Source of the DNA: an uncultured Eubacterium sp.
GTDB lineage: Bacteria; Bacillota; Clostridia; Lachnospirales; Lachnospiraceae
Direction: 5' to 3'
Assembly (NCBI GenBank): GCA_904502145.1
Contig: CAJGDH010000002.1
Location: forward strand, 1-30,954
DNA length: 30,954 bases
The notes beneath the pieces were generated by a model. That model saw only the letters and a list, made by a program, of their open reading frames with translations, was not told where the DNA came from and did no database searches. Shown here one piece after another: positions 14,167 through 21,085 of the stretch (within the stretch, counting starts at the first letter, position 1; each line of letters opens with the position of its first letter). Made by a program: the position numbers and the translations under genes.

Positions 14167-15240
14167 TCAGCAGGAAGCATGTTCTCCCAGAAATTTTTGT
14201 AGGAAGGCAAGAAATGTTTCCATCTCCTCCCTGGTACCGATGGTTATCCTAAGATAGTTGTCTATGCGGGGTTTCTTAAAATAGCGGAGGTAGATATCCT
14301 CCTTCCTGGCCGCGGCAAAGATCTCCCCGGCAGGAACGGATTCATGGGTGACAAAAACAAAGTTGGCCATGGAATCCTGAAAACGGAAGCCCAGCTTCCG
14401 CATCTCTTTCTGGAACCATTCCCTGGTCTCCACGATCCTGTCCAGGGTTTCGCGGAAATACTCCTCATCCTCCACGGAAGCGGTCCCCCAAAGGATGGAG
14501 GGAAGGTCCATCGTATAGGAGTTAAAAGAATATTTCACATCGTTCAGAGCCCGGATCAGGTCCTCTGAACCCATGGCATAACCGATGCGCATCCCGGCCA
14601 TGGACCGGGACTTGGAAAAGGTCTGGACCACCAGGAGGTTCCCGTACTCTTCCAGCAGCTCCAGGGCGGAACTGCCTCCGAAATCAATGTATGCTTCATC
14701 CACGATCACCACCACGTCCTGATTGTGATCAAGGATATCCCTGACCTGCTCCAAAGGAAGAAGGGTGCCGGTGGGTGCGTTGGGATTGGGGAAGATCACT
14801 CCCCCGTTCTCCCCGTAGTAGTCCACAGGGCAGATGCGCAGATCCTCATCCAGGGCTTTCTTCTCATAGGGAATCCGGAAAAGGTCCGCCCAGACATCGT
14901 AGAAAGAATAGGTGATGTCCGGAAAATATATGGGTTTTTCACTGTTAAAAAAGGTGAGGAAGGCCATGGCCAGCACGTCGTCGGATCCGACCCCCACAAA
15001 AACCCTGTCTTTGGACAGACCCTTGTAGGCAGCGATGGCTTCCACCAGCATGGAGGCGGCAGGATCGGGGTAGAGCCTCATCCTGGAGAACAGGCCGGGA
15101 TCATTCAGTGCCTCCCTGACCTTTGGAGAAGGCGGATAAGGATTCTCGTTGGTATTCAGTTTGATCATCTTCTCCTTTTTCGGCTGCTCACCGGGTACAT
15201 AGGGCACTACTTTCCGGATATTCTGTTCCCAGGGTTTCAT
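14167..15240 (-). CDS. hisC: Histidinol-phosphate aminotransferase
   Basis: A 357-residue fold-type I, PLP-dependent aminotransferase that makes histidinol phosphate from imidazole-acetol phosphate in histidine synthesis. The N-terminal LNTNENPYPPSP is diagnostic for HisC. The cofactor Lys210 lies in TFSKSRSMAGMRIGYAMG, and NPNAPTG and DEAYIDFGG are present. The start ATG at 15240 is one base beyond the prfA stop, and AGGAG/GGGAGG elements in the end of prfA provide the ribosome binding site, so the two are translationally linked. Other his genes are absent. Related HisC-like enzymes acting on aromatic amino acids cannot be fully excluded. Confidence 0.9.
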   Translation of the reverse strand: MKPWEQNIRKVVPYVPGEQPKKEKMIKLNTNENPYPPSPKVREALNDPGLFSRMRLYPDPAASMLVEAIAAYKGLSKDRVFVGVGSDDVLAMAFLTFFNSEKPIYFPDITYSFYDVWADLFRIPYEKKALDEDLRICPVDYYGENGGVIFPNPNAPTGTLLPLEQVRDILDHNQDVVVIVDEAYIDFGGSSALELLEEYGNLLVVQTFSKSRSMAGMRIGYAMGSEDLIRALNDVKYSFNSYTMDLPSILWGTASVEDEEYFRETLDRIVETREWFQKEMRKLGFRFQDSMANFVFVTHESVPAGEIFAAARKEDIYLRYFKKPRIDNYLRITIGTREEMETFLAFLQKFLGEHASC

Positions 15241-15241
15241 C

Positions 15242-16321
15242 TCATCCTCCCATCTCCTGGAGCTTGGACAGCTTCGCGGCCTGGTCCGCCGCGATGAGGC
15301 TGTCGATCACCTCATCCAGGTCTCCGTTCAGTATATTTTCCAGTCGGTGCAGGGTCAGTTTGATCCTGTGATCAGTCACACGGCTCTGGGGGAAATTGTA
15401 GGTGCGGATCTTCTCCGCCCTGTCCCCTGTACCGATCTGACTCGTCCTGAGCTCCGCTTCCGCGTCGTGGGCTTTGGCCTGCTCCAGTTCATAGAGGCGG
15501 GCCCGGAGCACCTTCAGGGCCTTGTCTTTATTTTTTAACTGTGATTTCTCATCCTGACAGGAGATGACGATCCCTGTGGGGATGTGGGTCAGGCGCACCG
15601 CGGAGTCCGTGGTATTTACACACTGGCCCCCGTTGCCTGAAGCTCTGAATACATCAAATCGGCAATCATTCATATCGATCTGCACGTCCACTTCCTCCGC
15701 CTCGGGCATGATGGCCACCGTGATGGTGGAGGTATGGATACGTCCGCCGGATTCTGTTGTGGGTATACGCTGTACACGGTGGACGCCGCTCTCATATTTT
15801 AGTCTTGAGTAGGCGCTCTGCCCGTTGATCATAAAAGAGACTTCCTTAAATCCCCCCAGACCGTTCTCATTGACATCGATAAATTCGGTCTTCCACCGTT
15901 TGGATTCCGCATAGTTTTTATACATGCGGTAGATCTCAGCGGCAAAGAGGGCGGCCTCATCTCCTCCGGCTCCGGCCCTGATCTCCACGATCACGTTCTT
16001 GTCATCGTTGGGGTCCTTGGGCAGAAGGAGGATCTTCAGTTCCTCCTCGCAGGAAGCCATATCGGCTTTCGCGGCGGAGAGTTCCTCTTTGAGCATCTCC
16101 CTCATCTCTTCGTCATTCTCTATCTCCAGCATCTCCAGGCTGTCGTCTATGGTCTGCCTGGCTGCAGTATATTCTTTATATTTTTCCACGATCGGAGTGA
16201 GATCGTTCTGTTCTTTCATCAGGGCCCGGAATCTTGCCTGGTCATTGACCACGTCGGGCTCGCTGAGTTCGGACATAACCTCCTCGAGGCGTCTCACCAG
16301 ATCTTCCAGCTGATCAAACAT
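15242..16321 (-). CDS. prfA: Peptide chain release factor 1
   Basis: A 359-residue translation termination factor that reads UAA and UAG. The GGQ motif that triggers peptidyl-tRNA hydrolysis is at residues 231-233 (GNGGQCVNTTDSAVRLTH). The stop-codon recognition segment reads RIPTTESGGRIHTS, the RF1 pattern rather than the SPF pattern of RF2. Length is typical. The GGQ glutamine is methylated by PrmC, which is encoded directly upstream (34 bases away). Start at 16321 (ATG). Confidence 0.98.
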   Translation of the reverse strand: MFDQLEDLVRRLEEVMSELSEPDVVNDQARFRALMKEQNDLTPIVEKYKEYTAARQTIDDSLEMLEIENDEEMREMLKEELSAAKADMASCEEELKILLLPKDPNDDKNVIVEIRAGAGGDEAALFAAEIYRMYKNYAESKRWKTEFIDVNENGLGGFKEVSFMINGQSAYSRLKYESGVHRVQRIPTTESGGRIHTSTITVAIMPEAEEVDVQIDMNDCRFDVFRASGNGGQCVNTTDSAVRLTHIPTGIVISCQDEKSQLKNKDKALKVLRARLYELEQAKAHDAEAELRTSQIGTGDRAEKIRTYNFPQSRVTDHRIKLTLHRLENILNGDLDEVIDSLIAADQAAKLSKLQEMGG

Positions 16322-16355
16322 CTTCGTCCTCCATGATTTTTTATAAAGATTGGTT

Positions 16356-17234
16356 CTATGATAATCTTCCGCAGATCATCCTGTCAAGACCCGCCAGGTC
16401 TTTCCCGGTACGAATATCCCTGAATCCCCGGGCTGTCAGAAGATTCTCCACATCTTTGGCCTGTTCGGACCCTGTCTCGAAGATCAGGATCCCTCCTTCC
16501 TCAAGATAGTCCGGAGCCTCCCGGATGATCCTGCGGTAGAAATCCAGACCGTCCGGTGACCCGTCCAGGGCCATCCCGGGTTCATGGTCCCTCACCTCAG
16601 GCATGAGTAGGGAGATCTCCCCGGTGGGAATATAGGGAGGATTGGATACGATAAGGTCAAAGCGTCTTTCTTCCGGGGCGAGATGATCAAGGGCCCGGAA
16701 GAGGTCCCCGGAAACAGGGGTGACTTCCGCCCCCAGTTCCCTTGCATTGCGGGCCGCGACCTCCAGAGCGCCGGAAGACAGATCGGCCAGCACTACCCGG
16801 GTCCGGGGACACAGCAGGCGGATACTGATGCCGATACATCCGCTGCCGGTGCAAAGGTCAAGTACCCTGATCTCCGTTTCCGTGTCTTCCCGGAACCTTC
16901 TCTTCTCCTCAAGCAGCCGGATGGTCTCTTCCACCAGACATTCCGTATCCTGTCTGGGGATCAGGACATTCTCATCCACATGGAAAGAAAATCCCATGAA
17001 ATCACAGGTCCCCATCAGATACTGCAGGGGATATCTGTCCTCCCGTAATGAGAGTTTTTCCTCAAGCAGAGGGATCCGGTCCGGGGGGATGTCTTTCCCC
17101 GGATCGGCATAAAAATCAGCACGCGGGACAGACAGGATCCAGTCCATAAAGATCCAGGTCTCCGCTTCATAAGCCTCGATCCCCGCCCTTTGGAGACGGT
17201 CGGAGATCATTTTCCTTGCTTCATCCCTTCTCAT
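16356..17234 (-). CDS. prmC: Release factor glutamine methyltransferase
   Basis: A 292-residue SAM-dependent methyltransferase that modifies the GGQ glutamine of release factors. The catalytic NPPY is at 198-201 (SNPPYIPTGEI), the SAM-binding motif DLCTGSGCIGIS is near residue 125, and the HEPGMALDGSPDGLDFYR segment typical of PrmC/HemK follows. The ATG at 17234 shares its A with the stop of the DUF1385 gene (TGATG), indicating coupled translation. The pairing with prfA is the common bacterial arrangement. Confidence 0.97.
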   Translation of the reverse strand: MRRDEARKMISDRLQRAGIEAYEAETWIFMDWILSVPRADFYADPGKDIPPDRIPLLEEKLSLREDRYPLQYLMGTCDFMGFSFHVDENVLIPRQDTECLVEETIRLLEEKRRFREDTETEIRVLDLCTGSGCIGISIRLLCPRTRVVLADLSSGALEVAARNARELGAEVTPVSGDLFRALDHLAPEERRFDLIVSNPPYIPTGEISLLMPEVRDHEPGMALDGSPDGLDFYRRIIREAPDYLEEGGILIFETGSEQAKDVENLLTARGFRDIRTGKDLAGLDRMICGRLS

Positions 17235-18178
17235 CAGTTTTCGATCTCCCCGTTCCGCATGGCTTCCTGGTAAGCCCTCCAGTCAAAGATGCTGTCCACG
17301 GAGGCGATGGCCACCTCGATCATATCAAGGTCCGGCTCCCTGGTGGTCAGGTACTGAAGACAGAGTCCCGGCCGGCTGAGAGCATTGATGATCCTGTTGT
17401 CGCTGCGGCCGGCAAAACGGAGAAACTCAAAGGATATTCCCGCCACCACAGGGATCAGCAGGAGCCGGCAGACAAATCTCAGCCAGAAGGTATCCACCCG
17501 GATGAAGAGGAAGACCAGGATACTGATGATCATGACGATCAACAGGAAGCTGGTTCCGCATCTTTTGTGCAGGCAGGAGTGCTTCTTCACATTTTCCGGG
17601 GTGAGGGGATCCCCTTTCTCAAGGCAGTTGATGGTCTTATGCTCCGCTCCATGGTACATGAAGACCCTCCGGATATCCTCCATCCTGGAGATGGACCAGA
17701 CATAGAGGAGGAAGATGGATACCCTGACCACGCCCTCGATCAGAGTACGCAGGGTGTAGGAAGGGATCACCTTCTTCAGCAGCTCGGAGAGAAAGAAGGG
17801 GAGCAGCATGAACACTGCCACCGCGATGAGGACGGACACCACAAGGGTTGTCCCCATGAGTACCTCTTTGCTCTTATCGCCAAAAAGCTTTCCGGCTGCC
17901 CTTTCCAGGCGGTCCGGCTCGGCCTCCTCCTCTTCCAGGACAAACTCGGAAGAAAACATCAGGGTTTTCATCCCGATATAGAGGGATTCCCCGAAGGCGC
18001 AGACCCCTCTGACGATCGGAAGATTGAGGACCGGATGCCTCAGGACCACGGACCGGTAACTGTCTTTTTTTATTTCTATCTCATGATTCGGTTTCCGGAC
18101 AGCAACGGCATAGAGGTCATCGTTTTTCATCATAACCCCTTCCATTACTGCCTGTCCGCCTATTGTCGTTCTCTTCAA
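17234..18178 (-). CDS. DUF1385 (YqhQ-like) membrane protein
   Basis: A 314-residue multi-pass membrane protein of the DUF1385 family, function unknown. The opening TTIGGQAVMEGVMM is the family signature. Hydrophobic segments lie at about 107-131, 148-164, 210-227 and 236-256. The conserved, possibly metal-binding YHGAEHKTINC is at 175-185, with three more Cys/His-rich residues in the loop 200-207 (HSCLHKRC). It lies between rpmE and prmC, an order common in Clostridia. GGGAGG precedes the ATG at 18178. A large hairpin (18202-18258) occupies the gap to rpmE. Confidence 0.9.
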   Translation of the reverse strand: MKRTTIGGQAVMEGVMMKNDDLYAVAVRKPNHEIEIKKDSYRSVVLRHPVLNLPIVRGVCAFGESLYIGMKTLMFSSEFVLEEEEAEPDRLERAAGKLFGDKSKEVLMGTTLVVSVLIAVAVFMLLPFFLSELLKKVIPSYTLRTLIEGVVRVSIFLLYVWSISRMEDIRRVFMYHGAEHKTINCLEKGDPLTPENVKKHSCLHKRCGTSFLLIVMIISILVFLFIRVDTFWLRFVCRLLLIPVVAGISFEFLRFAGRSDNRIINALSRPGLCLQYLTTREPDLDMIEVAIASVDSIFDWRAYQEAMRNGEIEN

Positions 18179-18201
18179 ATAACAAACCTCCCTGAAATAA
18201 T

Positions 18202-18258
18202 TTAGGCGACGAAATTTATGCCACAGCCCTGCGCTGTGGTCTAAATCCCGTCGCCTAA
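18202..18258 (-). promoter_or_regulatory. Two-stem RNA element between rpmE and the DUF1385 gene
   Basis: A perfect 10-bp outer stem TTAGGCGACG/CGTCGCCTAA (18202-18211 with 18249-18258) encloses a 7-bp hairpin CCACAGC/GCTGTGG (18221-18227 with 18233-18239), with unpaired 9-base strands on both sides. No T-run follows on the minus strand, so it is not a plain terminator. It is placed to control processing or expression of the downstream genes. Confidence 0.6.
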
Positions 18259-18274
18259 GGAAACCGTCAGGTTT

Positions 18275-18481
18275 TTAGTTCTGAGTGATACCGTACTTAC
18301 GGTTGAACTTATCAATACGTCCACGAGCCTTGGCAGCTTTCTGTGTGCCTGTGTAGAACGAATGACATTTTGAACAGATCTCAACGTGGATATCTGACTT
18401 TGTGGAACCTGTTACGAACTCGTTGCCACAGTTGCAAACAACCTTTGCCTGATAATACTTTGGATGGATTCCTTCGCGCAT
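18275..18481 (-). CDS. rpmE: 50S ribosomal protein L31, zinc-binding form
   Basis: A 68-residue ribosomal protein. The N-terminus MREGIHP and the body ICSKCHSFYTG are diagnostic. Cys16, Cys18, Cys36 and Cys39 form the zinc ribbon of the C+ type. I use the ATG at 18481, which has GAGGTGAG upstream; a GTG three codons earlier is less likely. It has a strong promoter (18603-18631) and a leader with a hairpin. Confidence 0.98.
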   Translation of the reverse strand: MREGIHPKYYQAKVVCNCGNEFVTGSTKSDIHVEICSKCHSFYTGTQKAAKARGRIDKFNRKYGITQN

Positions 18482-18513
18482 CTTTCTCACCTCACTACCC
18501 TGTAATAACTATC

Positions 18514-18531
18514 CTGCCGCATGAACGGCAG
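18514..18531 (-). promoter_or_regulatory. Leader hairpin of rpmE
   Basis: CTGCCG (18514-18519) and CGGCAG (18526-18531) form a perfect 6-bp stem with a 6-base loop about 35 bases upstream of the rpmE start, within a leader of about 115 bases. Ribosomal protein leaders often bind their own product; that function is inferred here. Confidence 0.4.
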
Positions 18532-18602
18532 TCTGTTGATGGCTAATTCATCTATGTCAGATGATAATCATCGTATATCTCTACGTTTCAAACAGCTTTC
18601 AC

Positions 18603-18631
18603 ATTATAGCACAGAATAATTGGCAGTGCAA
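18603..18631 (-). promoter_or_regulatory. Promoter of rpmE (and probably the downstream operon)
   Basis: On the minus strand TTGCAC (complement of 18626-18631) is spaced exactly 17 bases from TATAAT (complement of 18603-18608), a near-consensus sigma-A promoter. Confidence 0.85.
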
Positions 18632-18693
18632 GAAGAAATTCAAGAAATTGTCCGACCCCTGCCGGAAGGCATGGACAAAGGGTATTCCGGATT

Positions 18694-19341
18694 TCAGTTT
18701 CTTGAGAAGACGATGTCTCCCGCCCATTTCATGTTGATCTCCCGGAATCCGTGATCCTCCCTCCGGGCGAGCTTTCCCAGGTATCTGTGCTCAGCTTCCC
18801 GGTAATATTCCCGGCTCACCGGGATCCTTCCGATTCCCTTCTTCTCAAAGAATACCATGAAATAATACTGCTGCCCCTTATAGTCAAAGAGGATATCCAG
18901 GAGATTGTCATCCTTCATCTCCTTCTCCAGCTGCTTGAGGTGTTCGATCTTCATGAATTCCACGATGCGGTCATCCAGCAGATTGTCGGCGATCAGGATC
19001 TTCTCCTTCAGATCATTGAGGCTGGTAACGATCCTTTTCTGCCTGGCTTCTACCTTGTCCCACATGGCAATGGATTTCTTCGCCTCTTCCGTCATCTCCG
19101 GCGTCAGATAGAACAGAAGCTTCTTCTTCGTATCCACATAAACACTTTCATAGGTAAGGGGAGCGGTGAGGCCGCAGGCATCACATTTGAACACGAACAG
19201 TTTGTTCAGCAGCACTTTCTCCTTAAGTTCCGGTTTTTCCGTCACATTGATCACCGAATATCTGTCACAGAGATGGACCTTGCCGCATCTGGGGCAGGCC
19301 AACTCCTCCCTGGTAAACTTTGTCAACTTATCCATCTTCAT
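18694..19341 (-). CDS. CpXC-domain zinc-ribbon protein
   Basis: A 215-residue protein of the CpXC family, function unknown. The N-terminal domain carries two metal-binding Cys pairs, Cys16-Cys19 (CPRCG) and Cys53-Cys56 (CDACG), with the typical spacing motif NVTEKPELKEKVL between them. The C-terminal half is helical and charged (EARQKRIVTSLNDLKEKI...). Two starts are possible, ATG at 19341 or 19335; AGGAG lies three or nine bases upstream, so the shorter form may be better placed. It is transcribed divergently from bioY, with the biotin operator in the shared upstream region. Confidence 0.85.
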   Translation of the reverse strand: MKMDKLTKFTREELACPRCGKVHLCDRYSVINVTEKPELKEKVLLNKLFVFKCDACGLTAPLTYESVYVDTKKKLLFYLTPEMTEEAKKSIAMWDKVEARQKRIVTSLNDLKEKILIADNLLDDRIVEFMKIEHLKQLEKEMKDDNLLDILFDYKGQQYYFMVFFEKKGIGRIPVSREYYREAEHRYLGKLARREDHGFREINMKWAGDIVFSRN

Positions 19342-19372
19342 CTTCTCCTATCCGCAGATAAAGGCCGTTCAT

Positions 19373-19406
19373 TTGTCAACCTTCACCGTTTCATTCAGGT
19401 TGACAA
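19373..19406 (+). promoter_or_regulatory. BirA-type biotin operator
   Basis: A perfect 9-bp inverted repeat, TTGTCAACC (19373-19381), 16 bases, GGTTGACAA (19398-19406), matches the form of Gram-positive biotin operators (TTGTNAACC-N14-16-GGTTNACAA). The right arm contains the -35 hexamer of the bioY promoter, so bound BirA-biotinyl-AMP would block it. Confidence 0.85.
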
Positions 19407-19429
19407 TTCCCCGGAGACTCAGTTATAAT
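19400..19429 (+). promoter_or_regulatory. Consensus promoter of bioY
   Basis: TTGACA (19400-19405) and TATAAT (19424-19429) are both perfect hexamers, spaced 18 bases. The -35 lies inside the biotin operator. Confidence 0.9.
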
Positions 19430-19507
19430 CCCCATGGACAGCCGTTTTTTACACTGTTACCATCATACCACAGATTAAACATAAATCAACTGAGAAAGGA
19501 CAAGCAA

Positions 19508-20089
19508 ATGAAAAGAGAAAACACCGGAGATCACAATAAAACAAAGGCCATGGTCCTGACCGCCCTCATGGCGGCCATACTCTGCATCGCCGGCCCATTG
19601 TCCCTGGCTGTTCCCTTCAGCCCCGTCCCCCTGAGCCTGGCCACCATGGCGGTATGTTTTTCTGCCTGTATCCTGGGGTGGAAGCTGGGCACCTTAAGTG
19701 TCTTTATCTACCTCCTCATCGGTCTCTGCGGGCTTCCCGTCTTCTCCGGCTTCAGCGGAGGGGTCGCCAAACTGGCAGGGCCCACGGGAGGATATCTGAT
19801 CGGCTACCTCTTCCTGGCCTTCATCTCCGGCTGGTTTTTCCATTACTTCCGGCGCCCGGCCGTCTGGGCTGCGGGAATGGTCCTTGGCAATGCCGCCTGC
19901 TATCTGGCGGGGACGGCCTGGCTGTGTTTCCAGGCTCATCTCACCTTCCCACAGGGGCTTCTTATGGGGGTCATCCCCTACCTTCCGGGGGATCTGGTTA
20001 AAATGCTGCTGGTACTGGTCACCGGACCGGCGGTAAAGAAGAGACTTCTGGCGGCAGGCCTGTCTGCAGCGGACACGGATTCCCTGTAG
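19508..20089 (+). CDS. bioY: Biotin transporter substrate-binding subunit BioY
   Basis: A 193-residue integral membrane S-component that captures biotin and works alone or with a shared ECF energy module. The family signature is at 20-50 (AAILCIAGPLSLAVPFSPVP), with further hydrophobic segments and GGVAKLAGPTGGYLIGY in the middle. The ATG at 19508 follows GAGAAAGGA; the longer frame upstream runs through the promoter. No ATPase or EcfT gene is present, so it is a solitary BioY. The operator and promoter make it a biotin-repressed gene. Confidence 0.95.
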   Translation: MKRENTGDHNKTKAMVLTALMAAILCIAGPLSLAVPFSPVPLSLATMAVCFSACILGWKLGTLSVFIYLLIGLCGLPVFSGFSGGVAKLAGPTGGYLIGYLFLAFISGWFFHYFRRPAVWAAGMVLGNAACYLAGTAWLCFQAHLTFPQGLLMGVIPYLPGDLVKMLLVLVTGPAVKKRLLAAGLSAADTDSL

Positions 20090-20175
20090 TTCTCTCCTTC
20101 TGATCCGGTCATTCTTAATTCACTATCCTTAATCCCGCATCTTGGAGATATTTCATGGATTAAACGGAACATTTA

Positions 20176-20184
20176 TGTTATAAT
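20176..20184 (+). promoter_or_regulatory. Extended -10 promoter of the HAD phosphatase gene
   Basis: TG-T-TATAAT (20176-20184) lies about 52 bases upstream of the start. No good -35 hexamer is visible (TGGATT at 20156-20161), which is tolerable with an extended -10. Confidence 0.5.
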
Positions 20185-20236
20185 AGGTAAACTATGCATA
20201 ACCGAAGAAGATATATGTGTTTAAGGAGTTACGGAT

Positions 20237-21025
20237 ATGGGAAAGAAGAAATATTTCTTTTTTGATATCGACGGAACACTGACCGACCGTGACACCGGGA
20301 TCATCGTCCCCTCCGCCGCCGAGGCGGTGGCCAGGCTGAAGGAAGCCGGCCATTTCCTCTCCATCGCCACAGGGCGGGCCAGCTATAAGGCGGAGAAATT
20401 CCGCAGAGACAGTGCTTTTGACCACATGGTCTGCAACGGAGGACACGGGATCGTGATCAACGGGGAACTGAAGGAGAACCGCCCCCTGGATCATGAGAAG
20501 AGCCTGGCCCTCTACCGGGAAGCCATCTCCGCAGGATACGGCGTCCTGGTGGCCATGGACGATTCCGAGAAGGTCTATGCCAACGGTTTCACCTTCTATG
20601 AACAGGCAGGCCTCCGGAAGGAACCCACGGTCTATATCATTGATGAAAGCTACGATCCTGCCGACTATGATGCCATCTATAAACTGTATGTCTCCGTCCC
20701 CGAAGGGGAGGAGGACCGGCTCACCCTCAGGCACACTCTGGGAAGCCTCCGCTTCGAACCGGAATATCTCATGTTCCAGCCGGATGACAAGAGGGGCGGT
20801 ATCCTCCGGATGATCGAGATCATGGGGGGAAACCCCGGGGATGTGGTGGTATTCGGCGACGATTACAACGACTTATGCATGTTCGATCCTGATTTCTATA
20901 AGGTAGCAATGGGAAACGGATGTCAGGAACTGAAAGACGCCGCGGATTATGTGGCAGCAAAGAATACAGAAGACGGTATTTACAAAGCCTGCCTGGAGCA
21001 CGGCTGGTTTTCTCCGGTCAGCTGA
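20237..21025 (+). CDS. Cof-type HAD-superfamily hydrolase
   Basis: A 262-residue haloacid-dehalogenase-type phosphatase with a C2B cap (Cof/YbiV group). Motif I is DIDGT, with nucleophile Asp10 and Asp12; motif II is IATGR near residue 46; the C-terminal motif IV is GDDYND at 207-212. Such enzymes remove phosphate from sugar phosphates or flavin mononucleotide; the substrate is not predictable. Start at 20237 with TAAGGAG upstream. YfhO follows after 60 bases, possibly in one transcript. Confidence 0.93.
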   Translation: MGKKKYFFFDIDGTLTDRDTGIIVPSAAEAVARLKEAGHFLSIATGRASYKAEKFRRDSAFDHMVCNGGHGIVINGELKENRPLDHEKSLALYREAISAGYGVLVAMDDSEKVYANGFTFYEQAGLRKEPTVYIIDESYDPADYDAIYKLYVSVPEGEEDRLTLRHTLGSLRFEPEYLMFQPDDKRGGILRMIEIMGGNPGDVVVFGDDYNDLCMFDPDFYKVAMGNGCQELKDAADYVAAKNTEDGIYKACLEHGWFSPVS

Positions 21026-21085
21026 CGGTGCAGATGCCGGCAGCTTTGATCAAGATAAAACTTTTTCAAGAAGGAGAATGCACAA

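Noticed and set aside
17216..18205. 329-codon plus-strand frame opposite the DUF1385 gene
   Set aside because: It is His/Asp/Gly-rich shadow text; the opposite strand encodes a clear family member.
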